From Niabella agricola (GTDB taxonomy: Bacteria; Bacteroidota; Bacteroidia; Chitinophagales; Chitinophagaceae), in assembly GCF_021538615.1 (NCBI RefSeq), contig NZ_JAJHIZ010000002.1:248001-312000 (forward strand): 64,000 bases of DNA. Reading direction: 5' to 3'. The translations under genes were made by a program, and so were the position numbers. How positions within the stretch are numbered: position 1 is the stretch's first letter; each line of letters opens with the position of its first letter. This document shows, one piece after another, positions 7,938 through 16,764 of the stretch. The notes beneath the pieces are model-generated. The model searched no databases, had not been told where the DNA came from, and saw nothing but the letters and a program-made list of their open reading frames with translations.

Positions 7938-9077
7938 ATGGCACAACTCAGTTTTCAGCTACAACATACCGATACCGGGTCCGCAGCGAGGGCCGGTCTG
8001 ATCCAAACCGATCACGGTCAGATCGAAACCCCCATCTTTATGCCGGTAGGTACGGCCGGTTCCGTAAAAGCCGTTACCCAGGCGCAGCTGGAAAATGAAG
8101 TGCAGGCCCAGATCATTCTCGGGAATACCTATCACCTGTACCTGCGGCCGGGACTGGAGGTGCTGGAAAAAGCGGGCGGATTGCACCGGTTTAACCAATG
8201 GCACCGTCCCATTTTGACAGACAGCGGCGGTTTTCAGGTCTTTTCGCTGGCCGGAACCCGGAAGATCAAAGAGGAGGGGGTAACCTTTGCTTCACATATC
8301 GACGGAAGCAAGCACCTGTTTACTCCCGAGCGGGTGATGGACATCCAGCGGGTGATTGGTGGCGACATTATTATGGCCTTTGACGAATGCCCGCCGGGTG
8401 GCAGTGAATATGGTTATGCCCGTAAAAGCCTCGATCTTACACACCGCTGGCTGAATCGCTGCTGGGAGCGGTTTACCTCCACACCGGATAAATACGGGTA
8501 TACCCAAAACCTGTTTCCCATTGTGCAGGGGGCCACGTTCAAGGATCTGAGAAAGGAATCCTGCGATTTTGTGGCTCAAAAGGAAGCCACCGGTAATGCC
8601 ATCGGCGGACTAAGCGTAGGAGAGCCGGAAGATAAAATGTATGAAATCTGCGACTGGTGCTGCCAGCACCTGCCGGTACAAAAACCCCGTTACCTTATGG
8701 GAGTGGGCACACCCTGGAACATCCTGGAGTGTATCGGCATGGGCATCGATATGTTTGATTGTGTAATGCCCACCCGCAACGGGCGTAATGCCATGCTGTT
8801 TACAACAGAGGGGGTGATCAATATCGACAATAAAAAATGGGAATTTGATTATTCACCCATCGACGCGCAGCTTTCCAACCCCATGAGTAACCTGTATAAC
8901 AAAGCCTACCTGCGGCACCTGTTTAAAAGCGGCGAGATCCTGGCCCTTACCATTGCCAGTGTGCACAATTTGGCTTTTTACCTTTGGCTGGTAAAGGAAG
9001 CCCGCCGCCAGATTATTGCAGGTACCTATCATTTCTGGAAAAACCAAATGATTGTTAAGTTAAAAACGCGCTTGTAG
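7938..9077 (+). CDS. tgt: Queuine tRNA-ribosyltransferase
   Basis: This 379-residue enzyme swaps guanine-34 for preQ1 in tRNAs with GUN anticodons. Seen are 'ILTDSGGFQVFSL' (general acid/base Asp), 'FDECPPG', 'GGLSVGEP' in the substrate pocket and 'FDCVMPTRNGRN' with the nucleophilic Asp. The C-terminal part 'KAYLRHLFKSGEILALTI' and 'SVHNLAFYLWLV' is family-typical. The CxCxxC zinc ligands expected just before this segment in E. coli or Zymomonas Tgt are absent ('DAQLSNPMSNLYNKAY' stands there), while the zinc-site His is retained. I believe this is common in Bacteroidota Tgt. lptG/lptF follows 41 bp later, probably in the same operon. Confidence 0.97.
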   Translation: MAQLSFQLQHTDTGSAARAGLIQTDHGQIETPIFMPVGTAGSVKAVTQAQLENEVQAQIILGNTYHLYLRPGLEVLEKAGGLHRFNQWHRPILTDSGGFQVFSLAGTRKIKEEGVTFASHIDGSKHLFTPERVMDIQRVIGGDIIMAFDECPPGGSEYGYARKSLDLTHRWLNRCWERFTSTPDKYGYTQNLFPIVQGATFKDLRKESCDFVAQKEATGNAIGGLSVGEPEDKMYEICDWCCQHLPVQKPRYLMGVGTPWNILECIGMGIDMFDCVMPTRNGRNAMLFTTEGVINIDNKKWEFDYSPIDAQLSNPMSNLYNKAYLRHLFKSGEILALTIASVHNLAFYLWLVKEARRQIIAGTYHFWKNQMIVKLKTRL

Positions 9078-9118
9078 GGCCATATCTTTTTTTCGGTTAC
9101 TTTTACAGATTATATTTC

Positions 9119-10222
9119 ATGAAGAAGCTGGACTGGTACATATTAAACCGACTGTTGATTTCGTTTGTATTTTGCATGCTGCTTTTTACGGTAATTGCCG
9201 TGGCGATTGATACCAGTGAAAAATCAGACGATTTTGTAAAATCGGGTCTTTCTTCCTGGCAGATCTTTACAAAATATTACATGGGCTTCATACCCTATAT
9301 ATGGAGTTTATTGTTTCCCCTTTTTGTGTTTATTGCTGTTATTTTCTTTACCAGTAAAATGGCGCTTCGTTCGGAAGTGATCGCCATTCTCGCCAGCGGT
9401 ACCCGTTTTACGCGGTTTCTGCGCCCTTATATGATCGGAGGGCTGTTGCTCGCCACCATACTCTTTTTCGGACGGGCCTATTTCATTCCGATGGCCAACA
9501 ATATCATGAGCAACTTCCGGAAAACCTATATCGATAAAAATGATCCGCTGAAGAACCGGTCGGAGAGTGCCTGTAGTACCTGTTTTTATAAGCGGGTAGA
9601 CAGTATCACGTATATGGGGGTAAAAAACTTTGATGCCGTTACGCAGAAAAGCGGTGCTTTTTTTATGGACCGGGTCAAAAGAGGGAAACTGGTATACAAC
9701 CTGCGCGCAGAGTCGGTACGGTGGGACACTACAAAACGGCAACGGAGATGGGTTGCCGAGAATGTGGTGGAGCGCCTTGTGGATAGCCTGGGCGAGCGGG
9801 TTACACATTCCAAAGAAAAGGTAGTGCGGCTGAACATGGCACCTGATGAGCTGATAAAAGACGAATACCTTAAGGATAAACTGACCACACCGGGATTGAA
9901 GCGGCTGATCAAAAATGAGGAACTAAGGGGTACGGAAGGATTAAATGCTTTAAAAGTAGAATTGTATAAACGCACATCAACACCGTTCACCGTATTGCTG
10001 CTCACATTTATCGGCGCCGTCATTGCCAGCCGTAAAACCCGCGGGGGAAGCGGTATGCACCTGGCCCTGGGCATCGTGATCGCTGCAGTATTCATCCTTG
10101 CCGACCAGTTTTCTACGGTATTTTCCACCAAGGGCAATTTTCCGCCGCTATTGGCGGCCTGGATCCCCAATCTCTTTTTTACATTCGTCGCATTCCAGCT
10201 GTATAAAACCGCGCCTAAATAA
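9119..10222 (+). CDS. LptF/LptG-family permease (lipopolysaccharide export)
   Basis: This 367-residue protein has the YjgP/YjgQ layout: three N-terminal membrane helices (about 10-30, 55-80, 98-120), a periplasmic beta-rich domain (about 125-270), and three C-terminal helices (about 280-365). 'LKKLDWYILNRLL'-type N-terminus ('MKKLDWYILNRLLISF') and 'KSGLSSWQIFTKYYMGFIP' are family signatures. LptF and LptG form the inner-membrane part of the LptB2FG transporter that extracts LPS. Whether this is F or G cannot be settled by eye. It sits 41 bp after tgt; that order is common in Bacteroidota. A weak box TACTTTTA at 9098-9105 could give extra transcription. Confidence 0.92.
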   Translation: MKKLDWYILNRLLISFVFCMLLFTVIAVAIDTSEKSDDFVKSGLSSWQIFTKYYMGFIPYIWSLLFPLFVFIAVIFFTSKMALRSEVIAILASGTRFTRFLRPYMIGGLLLATILFFGRAYFIPMANNIMSNFRKTYIDKNDPLKNRSESACSTCFYKRVDSITYMGVKNFDAVTQKSGAFFMDRVKRGKLVYNLRAESVRWDTTKRQRRWVAENVVERLVDSLGERVTHSKEKVVRLNMAPDELIKDEYLKDKLTTPGLKRLIKNEELRGTEGLNALKVELYKRTSTPFTVLLLTFIGAVIASRKTRGGSGMHLALGIVIAAVFILADQFSTVFSTKGNFPPLLAAWIPNLFFTFVAFQLYKTAPK

Positions 10223-10437
10223 ACGATCCGTCGTTCTTTCAGAACTGAGAATCCAGGTGCCAGATCCGGGAATACAGAATATGGTATGGGTTATTAACTA
10301 TAAAATCAGCGCCTGCTGTCACTGTATTTGCTTTTGCCCTGAATTGGACGCACCCCGGTCCGGTAACACCCGTTGTCTTTTAAAATGAGCAGCAGGTCCC
10401 TCCGGCAGATCGCGGATACTCCCCCGGGTTTACCGGC

Positions 10438-10512
10438 CCGTGGTCTCAGATCCCAGATGTCAGATCTGAAATCTCAAACCTCAAATCTGGATCCCGGATG
10501 CTCAAATCTGAT
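10438..10512. repeat. Degenerate CAAATCT-type repeat in a 441-bp gene-free stretch
   Basis: Between 10223 and 10663 there is no supported gene. The centre holds runs like 'CAGATCTGAAATCTCAAACC' and 'TCAAATCTGGATCCCGG', members of the same degenerate family as at 6112 and 37575. The remainder holds the citrate synthase promoter. Confidence 0.7.
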
Positions 10513-10590
10513 TAAAACCACCTCATTTTAAACCCTTTTGCTGCTAATTTGTTAAGGAATTATTGCCGTTGAAAAAATACTAAAATATAA

Positions 10591-10622
10591 TTTGTTGTGG
10601 CAATTGGCTTTAACTATCTTTA
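10591..10622 (+). promoter_or_regulatory. Citrate synthase promoter (-33 TTTG, -7 TATCTTTA)
   Basis: TTTG at 10591-10594 and TATCTTTA at 10615-10622 are 20 bp apart, the normal Bacteroidota spacing. The -7 box differs from TAnnTTTG at one base. Predicted start is near 10629, giving a leader of about 35 bases before the ATG at 10664. Confidence 0.6.
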
Positions 10623-10663
10623 GCGCAAACCATTTTTTTAATAGTTAAGACGAAGAAGCATAT

Positions 10664-11989
10664 ATGGAAGAATTTAAAGTGAAGTTTAAAGAGCAGGCGG
10701 ATAAGCTGGGCGCTGAAATTAAAACGATGCTCCAGGAACACGGGAACACGGTGATTGGAGAAACCACCCTGGCGCAGATTTACCAGGGAATGCGGGGAAT
10801 GACAGCCCTGGTTACCGAAACTTCTCTTCTTGACGCACAGGACGGCATCCGTTTTAAACGGCGTTCCATTCCTGAGCTGAGAGAACAGCTTCCCAAAGCC
10901 AAAGGTGGCTCTGAACCGTTGCCGGAAGCATTGTTTTACCTGATGATGATCGGTGAAATTCCCACGGAAGAAGATGTGGAGAACCTGAGCGCCATCCTGC
11001 AACGCCGCAGCCACGTGCCTACCTATGTATTTGATACTATGAAGGCCCTGCCCAAGGATACGCATCCCATGACGCAGTTTGTAGTAGGGGTAATGGCCCT
11101 GCAGGCAGAAAGCGTTTTTGCCAAGCGTTATGCCGAAGGATTCTCAAAAAAGGATTACTGGGAGGCTACGCTTGAAGATACACTTAATCTGATTGCACGG
11201 CTGCCGCATATCGCGGCCTTTGTTTACCGCAGGAAATACAAGGGCGGCAAAGCGGTACAGCCGGATGGTATGCTGGACTGGGCGGCCAATTTTGCCCATA
11301 TGCTGGGATACGATAACGAAGAGTTCAAGGAGCTGATGCGGCTGTATATGGTGATCCATGCAGATCATGAAGGCGGCAATGTATCGGCTCATGCCACCCA
11401 CCTGGTAGGCTCAGCGCTCAGCGATCCGTACCTGAGTTACGCCGCAGGGATGAATGGTTTGGCAGGTCCGTTGCACGGTTTGGCCAACCAGGAAGTGATC
11501 AAATGGATCTTTGAAATGCAGAAGGAGCTGAACACCGAAGCACCCACTGCAGAACAAATAGGAGACTATGTGAAAAAGACGCTGAGCGAAGGCAAGGTGG
11601 TGCCCGGTTACGGACATGCCGTGCTGCGCCAGACCGATCCCCGCTTTACAGCCCAGATGGAATTTGGCAAAAAACATATGCCCGATGACCCGCTGGTAAA
11701 TACCGTGTGGCGGATCTATGAAACCGTTCCGGGCATTTTACAATCATTAGGTAAAGTTAAAAATCCCTGGCCTAATGTAGATGCGCACAGTGGTGCCTTG
11801 CTGGTACATTATGGGATGAAGGAGTACGAATATTACACGGTTCTTTTTGCGGTAAGCCGTTCACTGGGTGTACTGTCCAGCCTTTGCTGGGACCGCGCCC
11901 TCGGAATGCCGCTGGAACGCCCCAAATCAGTTACCACAGCCGCAGTAAAACGGTGGTTGAATAAGGAAGTAGAAAACCTGGGTGACTAA
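10664..11989 (+). CDS. gltA: Citrate synthase, mitochondrial-like type
   Basis: This 441-residue protein condenses acetyl-CoA and oxaloacetate to citrate, the entry step of the TCA cycle. Catalytic residues are in 'GPLHGLANQEV' (His271), 'VPGYGHAVLRQTDPR' (His318) and 'NPWPNVDAHSG' (Asp373). Numbering is within three of the pig mitochondrial enzyme (274, 320, 375). Long blocks such as 'DHEGGNVSAHATHLVGSAL' and 'LPKAKGGSEPLPE' match the eukaryotic type rather than hexameric E. coli GltA. It therefore belongs to the eukaryote-like si-citrate synthase group, known in some Bacteroidota. There is no targeting peptide. It is a single gene with its own promoter. Confidence 0.96.
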   Translation: MEEFKVKFKEQADKLGAEIKTMLQEHGNTVIGETTLAQIYQGMRGMTALVTETSLLDAQDGIRFKRRSIPELREQLPKAKGGSEPLPEALFYLMMIGEIPTEEDVENLSAILQRRSHVPTYVFDTMKALPKDTHPMTQFVVGVMALQAESVFAKRYAEGFSKKDYWEATLEDTLNLIARLPHIAAFVYRRKYKGGKAVQPDGMLDWAANFAHMLGYDNEEFKELMRLYMVIHADHEGGNVSAHATHLVGSALSDPYLSYAAGMNGLAGPLHGLANQEVIKWIFEMQKELNTEAPTAEQIGDYVKKTLSEGKVVPGYGHAVLRQTDPRFTAQMEFGKKHMPDDPLVNTVWRIYETVPGILQSLGKVKNPWPNVDAHSGALLVHYGMKEYEYYTVLFAVSRSLGVLSSLCWDRALGMPLERPKSVTTAAVKRWLNKEVENLGD

Positions 11990-12108
11990 AACATTCGGAT
12001 TCGGTTTTTTTTTAGTAAATTGGGAATTGCAGAGAACGGAACTTTTGGTACGGTTTTTTAGGGATATTGGTAGCATCTTATTAATAAACTAAAATAAATA
12101 AGAAGTTT

Positions 12109-12426
12109 ATGAAAAATAGAGACAAATACATTCTTGGCATTGCCGGGGCTGCACTGGCAGGTATCGCTATCGGGTTGCTGTTTTATACAGAAGAAGGAAA
12201 AAAGACCCGTAAGAAAATGAAAAATACGGCCAATGACTGGGCCGATTCGCTCGGCAGTTTGATTGCTTCCGGCAAGGAAAGCCTTTCGGATCTTTCTCAT
12301 AAAGCCATGAAGAAGGCAAAAAAAAGCTACCAGCGGGTTAAAGGTCAGGCCGAAGAAGGTTATGATGATCTCAAAAGCGCATACAATGATGTAGCGGATG
12401 AGTATAGCGCCGGAAAGGTAAGATAG
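12109..12426 (+). CDS. YtxH-family small membrane protein
   Basis: This 105-residue protein has one glycine/alanine-rich membrane segment (about 8-28: 'LGIAGAALAGIAIGLLFYT') directly followed by 'EEGKKTRKKMKN', the YtxH hallmark. A long charged amphipathic helix fills the rest. YtxH proteins are general-stress envelope proteins of unknown mechanism. It is the first of three same-strand genes with a second membrane protein and a basic protein, an arrangement I recognise from Bacteroidota. The start ATG follows an AT-rich leader with 'AAGAAG' nearby. Confidence 0.85.
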   Translation: MKNRDKYILGIAGAALAGIAIGLLFYTEEGKKTRKKMKNTANDWADSLGSLIASGKESLSDLSHKAMKKAKKSYQRVKGQAEEGYDDLKSAYNDVADEYSAGKVR

Positions 12427-12502
12427 ACGTGAACATCCCCATAAACGGGTTGTCTGCAAGGTTTGTTGTTTAGGCCAGAACACTGGTTCATTAAAAACAA
12501 TA

Positions 12503-12510
12503 TACTTTTG
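12503..12510 (+). promoter_or_regulatory. -7 box (TACTTTTG) before the holin-like gene
   Basis: TACTTTTG matches TAnnTTTG, 28 bp before the ATG at 12539. The -33 position is poor. It may let the second and third genes be transcribed apart from the YtxH gene, from which they are separated by 112 bp. Confidence 0.45.
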
Positions 12511-12538
12511 AGGCAACCTTTTTTATTGTAACTATAAA

Positions 12539-12889
12539 ATGCAAACTATGTTCGAACTGAAAGAAAAGCTGGAGAATGTTGCTGATGATGTGGAAGAAAT
12601 TGCAAAGACCTATTACCGGTTGTCCGTAGTAAATATTGTTGATAAAGGAAGTAAACTGGGATCTTCTTTCCTGATCCTTGCACTGGTTACAGGGCTGGCA
12701 TTTTTTATCTTTCTCTTTATCGGGTTTGGAGCCAGTTACTGGATCGGGCAGGCATTGGGCAATCCCATGCTGGGCTTTTTTATAGTAGCAGGATTCCTGT
12801 TGCTGGTGCTCATCCTGATCCTTGCCTTAAACAAAAAAGTGATTCAACCTGTCATCCGTAACATTATTATCAAGAATCTGTATGACTAA
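12539..12889 (+). CDS. Phage-holin-like (holin superfamily III type) membrane protein
   Basis: This 116-residue protein has a charged N-terminal helix (1-40) and two membrane helices (about 42-65 and 72-97), ending in a basic tail. The layout and 'GASYWIGQALGNPMLGFFIVAG' region fit the actinobacterial holin-X / phage_holin_3_6 group, which in Bacteroidota sits beside YtxH genes and is not phage-linked. It overlaps the next gene by eight bases, so the pair is translationally coupled. A second ATG three codons in (12548) is an alternative start. Confidence 0.8.
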   Translation: MQTMFELKEKLENVADDVEEIAKTYYRLSVVNIVDKGSKLGSSFLILALVTGLAFFIFLFIGFGASYWIGQALGNPMLGFFIVAGFLLLVLILILALNKKVIQPVIRNIIIKNLYD

Positions 12890-13313
12890 GCCCGTTATTA
12901 CCACGCATGAGCACCTCATGCAGGAAAAAGCCCGTTTGAAGGCCCGGCTGCGGCAACGCAAAACCGCGATGCGGCAGTCGATCAGTGAGATCAAACAAGA
13001 ATTAAATCCGATCAGCCAGATTGCGAAAACAACCAAGGATATCTGGAATGCAGATGCTTCCAATCCACTGATCGCCATGGGGGTGACCAAACTCACCGAC
13101 CTGGTAATCCGCAAGGGGATCCTGCGCAAGGCGGGATGGCTGTCGCGGCTGGTAGCGCCGGTACTGGTGCAAAAAGTAGCTACCTATCTGATTAGCGAAA
13201 AAGCCGGGGACCAGATTGCAAGACTATTGCACCGTACCGCCTTTAAGCTCCGTGAAGAAAAAACACCACCGGCAACGTTCGGGGGTGGCAAGGGAATGAA
13301 ACCCACATCTTAG
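12882..13313 (+). CDS. Hypothetical basic protein coupled to the holin-like gene
   Basis: This 143-residue protein is strongly basic in residues 10-35 ('EKARLKARLRQRKTAMRQS'), with helices throughout. One weakly hydrophobic amphipathic stretch lies at about 85-105 ('AGWLSRLVAPVLVQKVATYL'). No family can be named. It overlaps the preceding gene by eight bases and is the last of the YtxH/holin-like set, so it probably acts at the inner membrane with them. No terminator is evident after the stop. Confidence 0.75.
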   Translation: MTKPVITTHEHLMQEKARLKARLRQRKTAMRQSISEIKQELNPISQIAKTTKDIWNADASNPLIAMGVTKLTDLVIRKGILRKAGWLSRLVAPVLVQKVATYLISEKAGDQIARLLHRTAFKLREEKTPPATFGGGKGMKPTS

Positions 13314-13445
13314 GTGACCGGCCAGCCCGGTATCTTTAATATTAGCAATCACCTCAGCACCGGAATTGTCTGCCGGCTTAATGATGCAGGTACGAATGAG
13401 ATCTGCAGAGGGGGTATGAAGGAAGACGATTTTTGGTAATCTCTT

Positions 13446-13476
13446 TAATAAAAAAGAGCATGCTGTTTACATGCTC
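13446..13476 (-). terminator. Intrinsic terminator downstream of tRNA-Ala
   Basis: A perfect 7-bp stem GAGCATG/CATGCTC (13456-13462 with 13470-13476) and a 7-nt loop are followed on the minus strand by TTTTTATT. It lies about 80 bp after the 3' end of the tRNA gene. Confidence 0.75.
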
Positions 13477-13558
13477 CGATTTTATCCGGCAAATAATTTT
13501 AAAATATAGTTCAAAAAAAATAGGTCACAAAACAAATTGCAACCTATTGTAAGTATTG

Positions 13559-13632
<74 letters not shown>

Positions 13633-14005
13633 TTTAAATATTTCAAGCCAGTTAACCGGCAATCTTCCCGATATGGACGATCGCGCTAAAAGCCGGGCGA
13701 ATTCCCAAACGGAGCGCAAACATAATGGATTGTTTGATATTGTCCAAGATTTTTTTCAACCTAATTCCTACATCAGTAGGACGCTGTTGGTTCCTGGAGC
13801 ATTTTTAAAGTATTGTTGCTTCAACGGTCCGGTTTTATGCCGGTACGGCTAACGGTTTCATAAAGCTGTCAACGGTATCGCGAATTCCTATTTAAAAGAA
13901 CGTATGCTCAGACTTTTGAAAAAATAAACACTTTTATTGGCTTTTAAGCAGCAGGAACTAACTATTTTCTATAACTTGCGTCTCCCCCAAAAACAGCTTC
14001 CATCT
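13633..14005. other. Gene-free stretch between tRNA-Ala and the UvrA-like gene
   Basis: No gene is supported in these 373 bp. It should hold the tRNA promoter (right of 13632, read leftwards) and that of the UvrA-like gene, but I could not identify clear boxes. A short inverted repeat, CCGGTTTTATGCCGG, lies near 13829. Confidence 0.4.
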
Positions 14006-16261
14006 ATGATGCAGGAATACATCGAAATCCGCGGTGCGCGGGAAAATAATCTGAAAAACGTTGACCTCCGCCTGCCCAAGCGGAAGATCAATATTTTTAC
14101 GGGCGTGTCGGGATCCGGCAAGTCGTCGATCGTTTTTGATACCATTGCCACCGAAGCCCAGCGTCAGTTGTATGAAAATTTCAGCATGTTCATCCGGAGC
14201 CTGCTGCCCAAGTTTCCGCAACCCGATGCCGATGCCATTGAAAAACTGGGGATGGCCATAGTGGTTGACCAGAAGCGGCTGGGTGGCGGATCTCATTCTA
14301 CCATGGGAACGATCACCGACATTTCTCCGGTGTTGCGGGTATTATTCTCCCGGGTGGGAAAGCCCTGGGTGGGGTATGCCAATGCCTTTTCCTTTAACGA
14401 CCCGCAGGGTATGTGCCCGGAGTGTGGTGGTCGCGGCCGTAAGCTGGGTTTTGATGCTTCAACATTTATCGATCGTTCAAAATCGCTGAAGGAAGGCGCG
14501 ATACAGGCTCCGGGGCTGGCTTCCTGGGAAAAAGATATGTATGCACACAGCGGCTTTTTTGATGTGGATAAAAAACTGGCCGATTATACGAAGGAAGAGA
14601 TGGACCTGCTGCTATACAGCGGGCCCCGGAAGTTCAAAATGAAGTTTGGGAACAGCGATATGAATGTGACCTACCTGGGTTTGGTCGAGAAGTTTGAACG
14701 GGCCTATATCCGGCGCGATATAAAAACGCTTTCCGAACGGAAACAGAAAACGATCATGCCTTATCTTCAGGAGCAGCGCTGCCCTGCTTGCAAGGGCGCG
14801 CGGCTGAATGAAGCGGCGCTTTCCTCGGAGATCAACGGCAAGAACATTGCAGCGTTGTCTGCCATGGAAGTGGAAGAGTTGATCCCTTTTTTAAAAAAGA
14901 TTGATGATCCTGTGGCAGCACCAATGATCCGTACATTGACCGAACGGCTGCAACACCTGGTGGATATGGGACTGGGGTACCTGAGTCTGAACCGCGAAAC
15001 GGATACGCTCTCCGGCGGGGAATCGCAACGGGTAAAAATGGTAAAACACCTGGGCAGTAGTTTGATTGATGTGCTCTATATTTTTGATGAACCCAGTGTT
15101 GGATTGCACCCGAGGGATGTATACCGGCTAAACGGCTTGTTGCAAAAGCTTCGCGACAAGGGCAATACCGTTATTGTTGTGGAACACGACCCGGACGTGA
15201 TCCGCATTGCCGATCATATTGTAGATGTGGGGCCGAATGCAGGAACAAAAGGCGGACAGATCATGTACGAGGGCACACTGGAAGGCCTGCTGCACACCAA
15301 TACACTTACCGGGAAATACCTGAAGCACAGCCTGCCGCTGAAGACGGATAGCAGAACGCCGCGCGGACAATTACCGGTAGTAGGGGCCCGTGTTAATAAC
15401 CTGCAGGGGGTAAATGTTCACATTCCCGAAGGCGTATTAACCGTTGTAACCGGTGTGGCCGGATCCGGGAAGAGCTCATTGATCCATCATGCATTTCTGA
15501 AAGCCTACCCACAGGCGGTGGTGATTGACCAGTCGGCTGTAGGTACGTCAACCCGCTCCAACCCGGCCACGTACACGGGTATGATGGACCTGGTACGGAA
15601 AGCCTTTGCAACGGCCAACAAGGTAGATGCCTCCCTGTTTTCCTTCAATTCAAAAGGCGCCTGTGAAAATTGCCAGGGAACAGGTGTGATCTACACGGAC
15701 CTGGCTTTTCTGGAAGGCGTAAAGACCCGTTGTGAGGTATGCGAGGGCCGGCGTTACAAAGAAGAGGTATTGGCGTACCGGCTAAATGGAAAATCCATTT
15801 CCGATGTGCTGGAAATGACCGTGCGTGAGGCCAGCAGCTTTTTTACGGCGAAGGATATCCGTAAAAAACTGGATACAATGATCGAGGTAGGGTTGGAGTA
15901 CCTGACGCTGGGCCAGCCATTGAGCACCTTATCCGGTGGCGAGTGTCAGCGCATTAAGCTGGCCAGCGAACTGCACAAGAAGGGAAGCATCTATATCATG
16001 GACGAGCCTACCACAGGACTGCACCTTTCGGATGTAGCACGTTTGATTGAGCTGATGGAAGGATTGGTCGATAAAGGCAATACGGTTGTTGTGATTGAGC
16101 ATAACCTGGAGGTGATCAAAAATGCAGACTGGATTATCGATATGGGACCAGAAGGCGGCCATAAGGGCGGGCGGGTAATTTTTGAAGGCAGGCCGGAAGC
16201 ACTCATCGCTTTTCCGGGATCGCATACCGGCGTTTTCCTGAAGGCCGCAATGGAAGCCTGA
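14006..16261 (+). CDS. UvrA-like ABC ATPase lacking the UvrB-binding insert
   Basis: This 751-residue protein has two ABC ATPase modules: Walker A 'GVSGSGKSSIVF' and 'GVAGSGKSSLIHH', with signatures 'LSGGESQRVKM' and 'LSGGECQRIKL'. Zinc-type cysteines are 'CPECGGRGRKLG', 'CPACKGARL', 'CENCQGTG' and 'CEVCEGRRY'. After 'LRVLFSRVGKPW' it goes straight to 'AFSFNDPQGMCPEC', so the UvrB-binding and insertion domains of canonical UvrA (about 940 residues) are missing. It therefore belongs to the short UvrA2/DrrC-like group linked to drug or DNA-adduct tolerance rather than core excision repair. An in-frame TTG at 13937 is less likely than this ATG, where the conserved N-terminus begins. Confidence 0.9.
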   Translation: MMQEYIEIRGARENNLKNVDLRLPKRKINIFTGVSGSGKSSIVFDTIATEAQRQLYENFSMFIRSLLPKFPQPDADAIEKLGMAIVVDQKRLGGGSHSTMGTITDISPVLRVLFSRVGKPWVGYANAFSFNDPQGMCPECGGRGRKLGFDASTFIDRSKSLKEGAIQAPGLASWEKDMYAHSGFFDVDKKLADYTKEEMDLLLYSGPRKFKMKFGNSDMNVTYLGLVEKFERAYIRRDIKTLSERKQKTIMPYLQEQRCPACKGARLNEAALSSEINGKNIAALSAMEVEELIPFLKKIDDPVAAPMIRTLTERLQHLVDMGLGYLSLNRETDTLSGGESQRVKMVKHLGSSLIDVLYIFDEPSVGLHPRDVYRLNGLLQKLRDKGNTVIVVEHDPDVIRIADHIVDVGPNAGTKGGQIMYEGTLEGLLHTNTLTGKYLKHSLPLKTDSRTPRGQLPVVGARVNNLQGVNVHIPEGVLTVVTGVAGSGKSSLIHHAFLKAYPQAVVIDQSAVGTSTRSNPATYTGMMDLVRKAFATANKVDASLFSFNSKGACENCQGTGVIYTDLAFLEGVKTRCEVCEGRRYKEEVLAYRLNGKSISDVLEMTVREASSFFTAKDIRKKLDTMIEVGLEYLTLGQPLSTLSGGECQRIKLASELHKKGSIYIMDEPTTGLHLSDVARLIELMEGLVDKGNTVVVIEHNLEVIKNADWIIDMGPEGGHKGGRVIFEGRPEALIAFPGSHTGVFLKAAMEA

Positions 16262-16333
16262 TTCCTGAAGAACTGTTCTGCTGCAGATAACGAGAAGAAG
16301 GAAGCGCAATGCCCCGGGTTGGAGTTGCTCCAT

Positions 16334-16666
16334 TTAAGCATTGAATAATGCTCCCGAATAGAATTGCTCTTGTAGCGTTAACAGCTCCTTTTTTCTTTTT
16401 TCAACCAGCTCCTGGTAAGCCGGGTCCCTGTTGGCAAAGAAAGCGGGGTTACTGATCTGGCCGATTAAATGTGACATACCCGTAAAAAACAATACCACCG
16501 ATTTTGGTATTAACGGGCTATGCCGGTAGCTTTCGATCACTTCTAATAAAAGACGGATACATTTTTCATATTCCTGGTCGTCCCATGCTCTTTCCATCCG
16601 GAGCTTATATGAAAATTCATGTTCCGATTCCAGGTATTCGAGGTATTGTTCGAGGATAGGGTTCAT
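16334..16666 (-). CDS. Hypothetical cytoplasmic protein
   Basis: This 110-residue protein starts at MNPILEQYLEYLE. It is all-helical by appearance, acidic and aromatic-rich, without signal or membrane segments; 'LIPKSVVLFFTGMSHL' is the only hydrophobic patch. I do not recognise the family. The start at 16666 is preferred over an upstream in-frame ATG (16714) because the extra 16 residues look non-coding. It is convergent with the UvrA-like gene, 72 bp away, and there is no clear terminator between them. Confidence 0.6.
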   Translation of the reverse strand: MNPILEQYLEYLESEHEFSYKLRMERAWDDQEYEKCIRLLLEVIESYRHSPLIPKSVVLFFTGMSHLIGQISNPAFFANRDPAYQELVEKRKKELLTLQEQFYSGALFNA

Positions 16667-16764
16667 ATGATTGCTGTTAAAGTAATAAAAAACTGCCACG
16701 GGGTGAACGGTCATACCGGGTCATCCGCCGGGTACCGGTTTGTGGCTGGAATCATCCGGTATCG

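Noticed and set aside
9586..10170. 194-codon antisense frame inside the LptF/LptG gene
   Set aside because: It is Ser/Arg-rich shadow composition, opposite a well-recognised membrane protein.
11990..12060. Terminator after citrate synthase
   Set aside because: T runs are present (12006-12013 and 12055-12059), but the sequence before them is a direct repeat (ATTCGG ATTCGG), not a stem.
12539..12889. Prophage remnant, suggested by the holin-like protein
   Set aside because: Neighbours are YtxH and a hypothetical protein, with no other phage gene. This set recurs in Bacteroidota as an ordinary chromosomal group.
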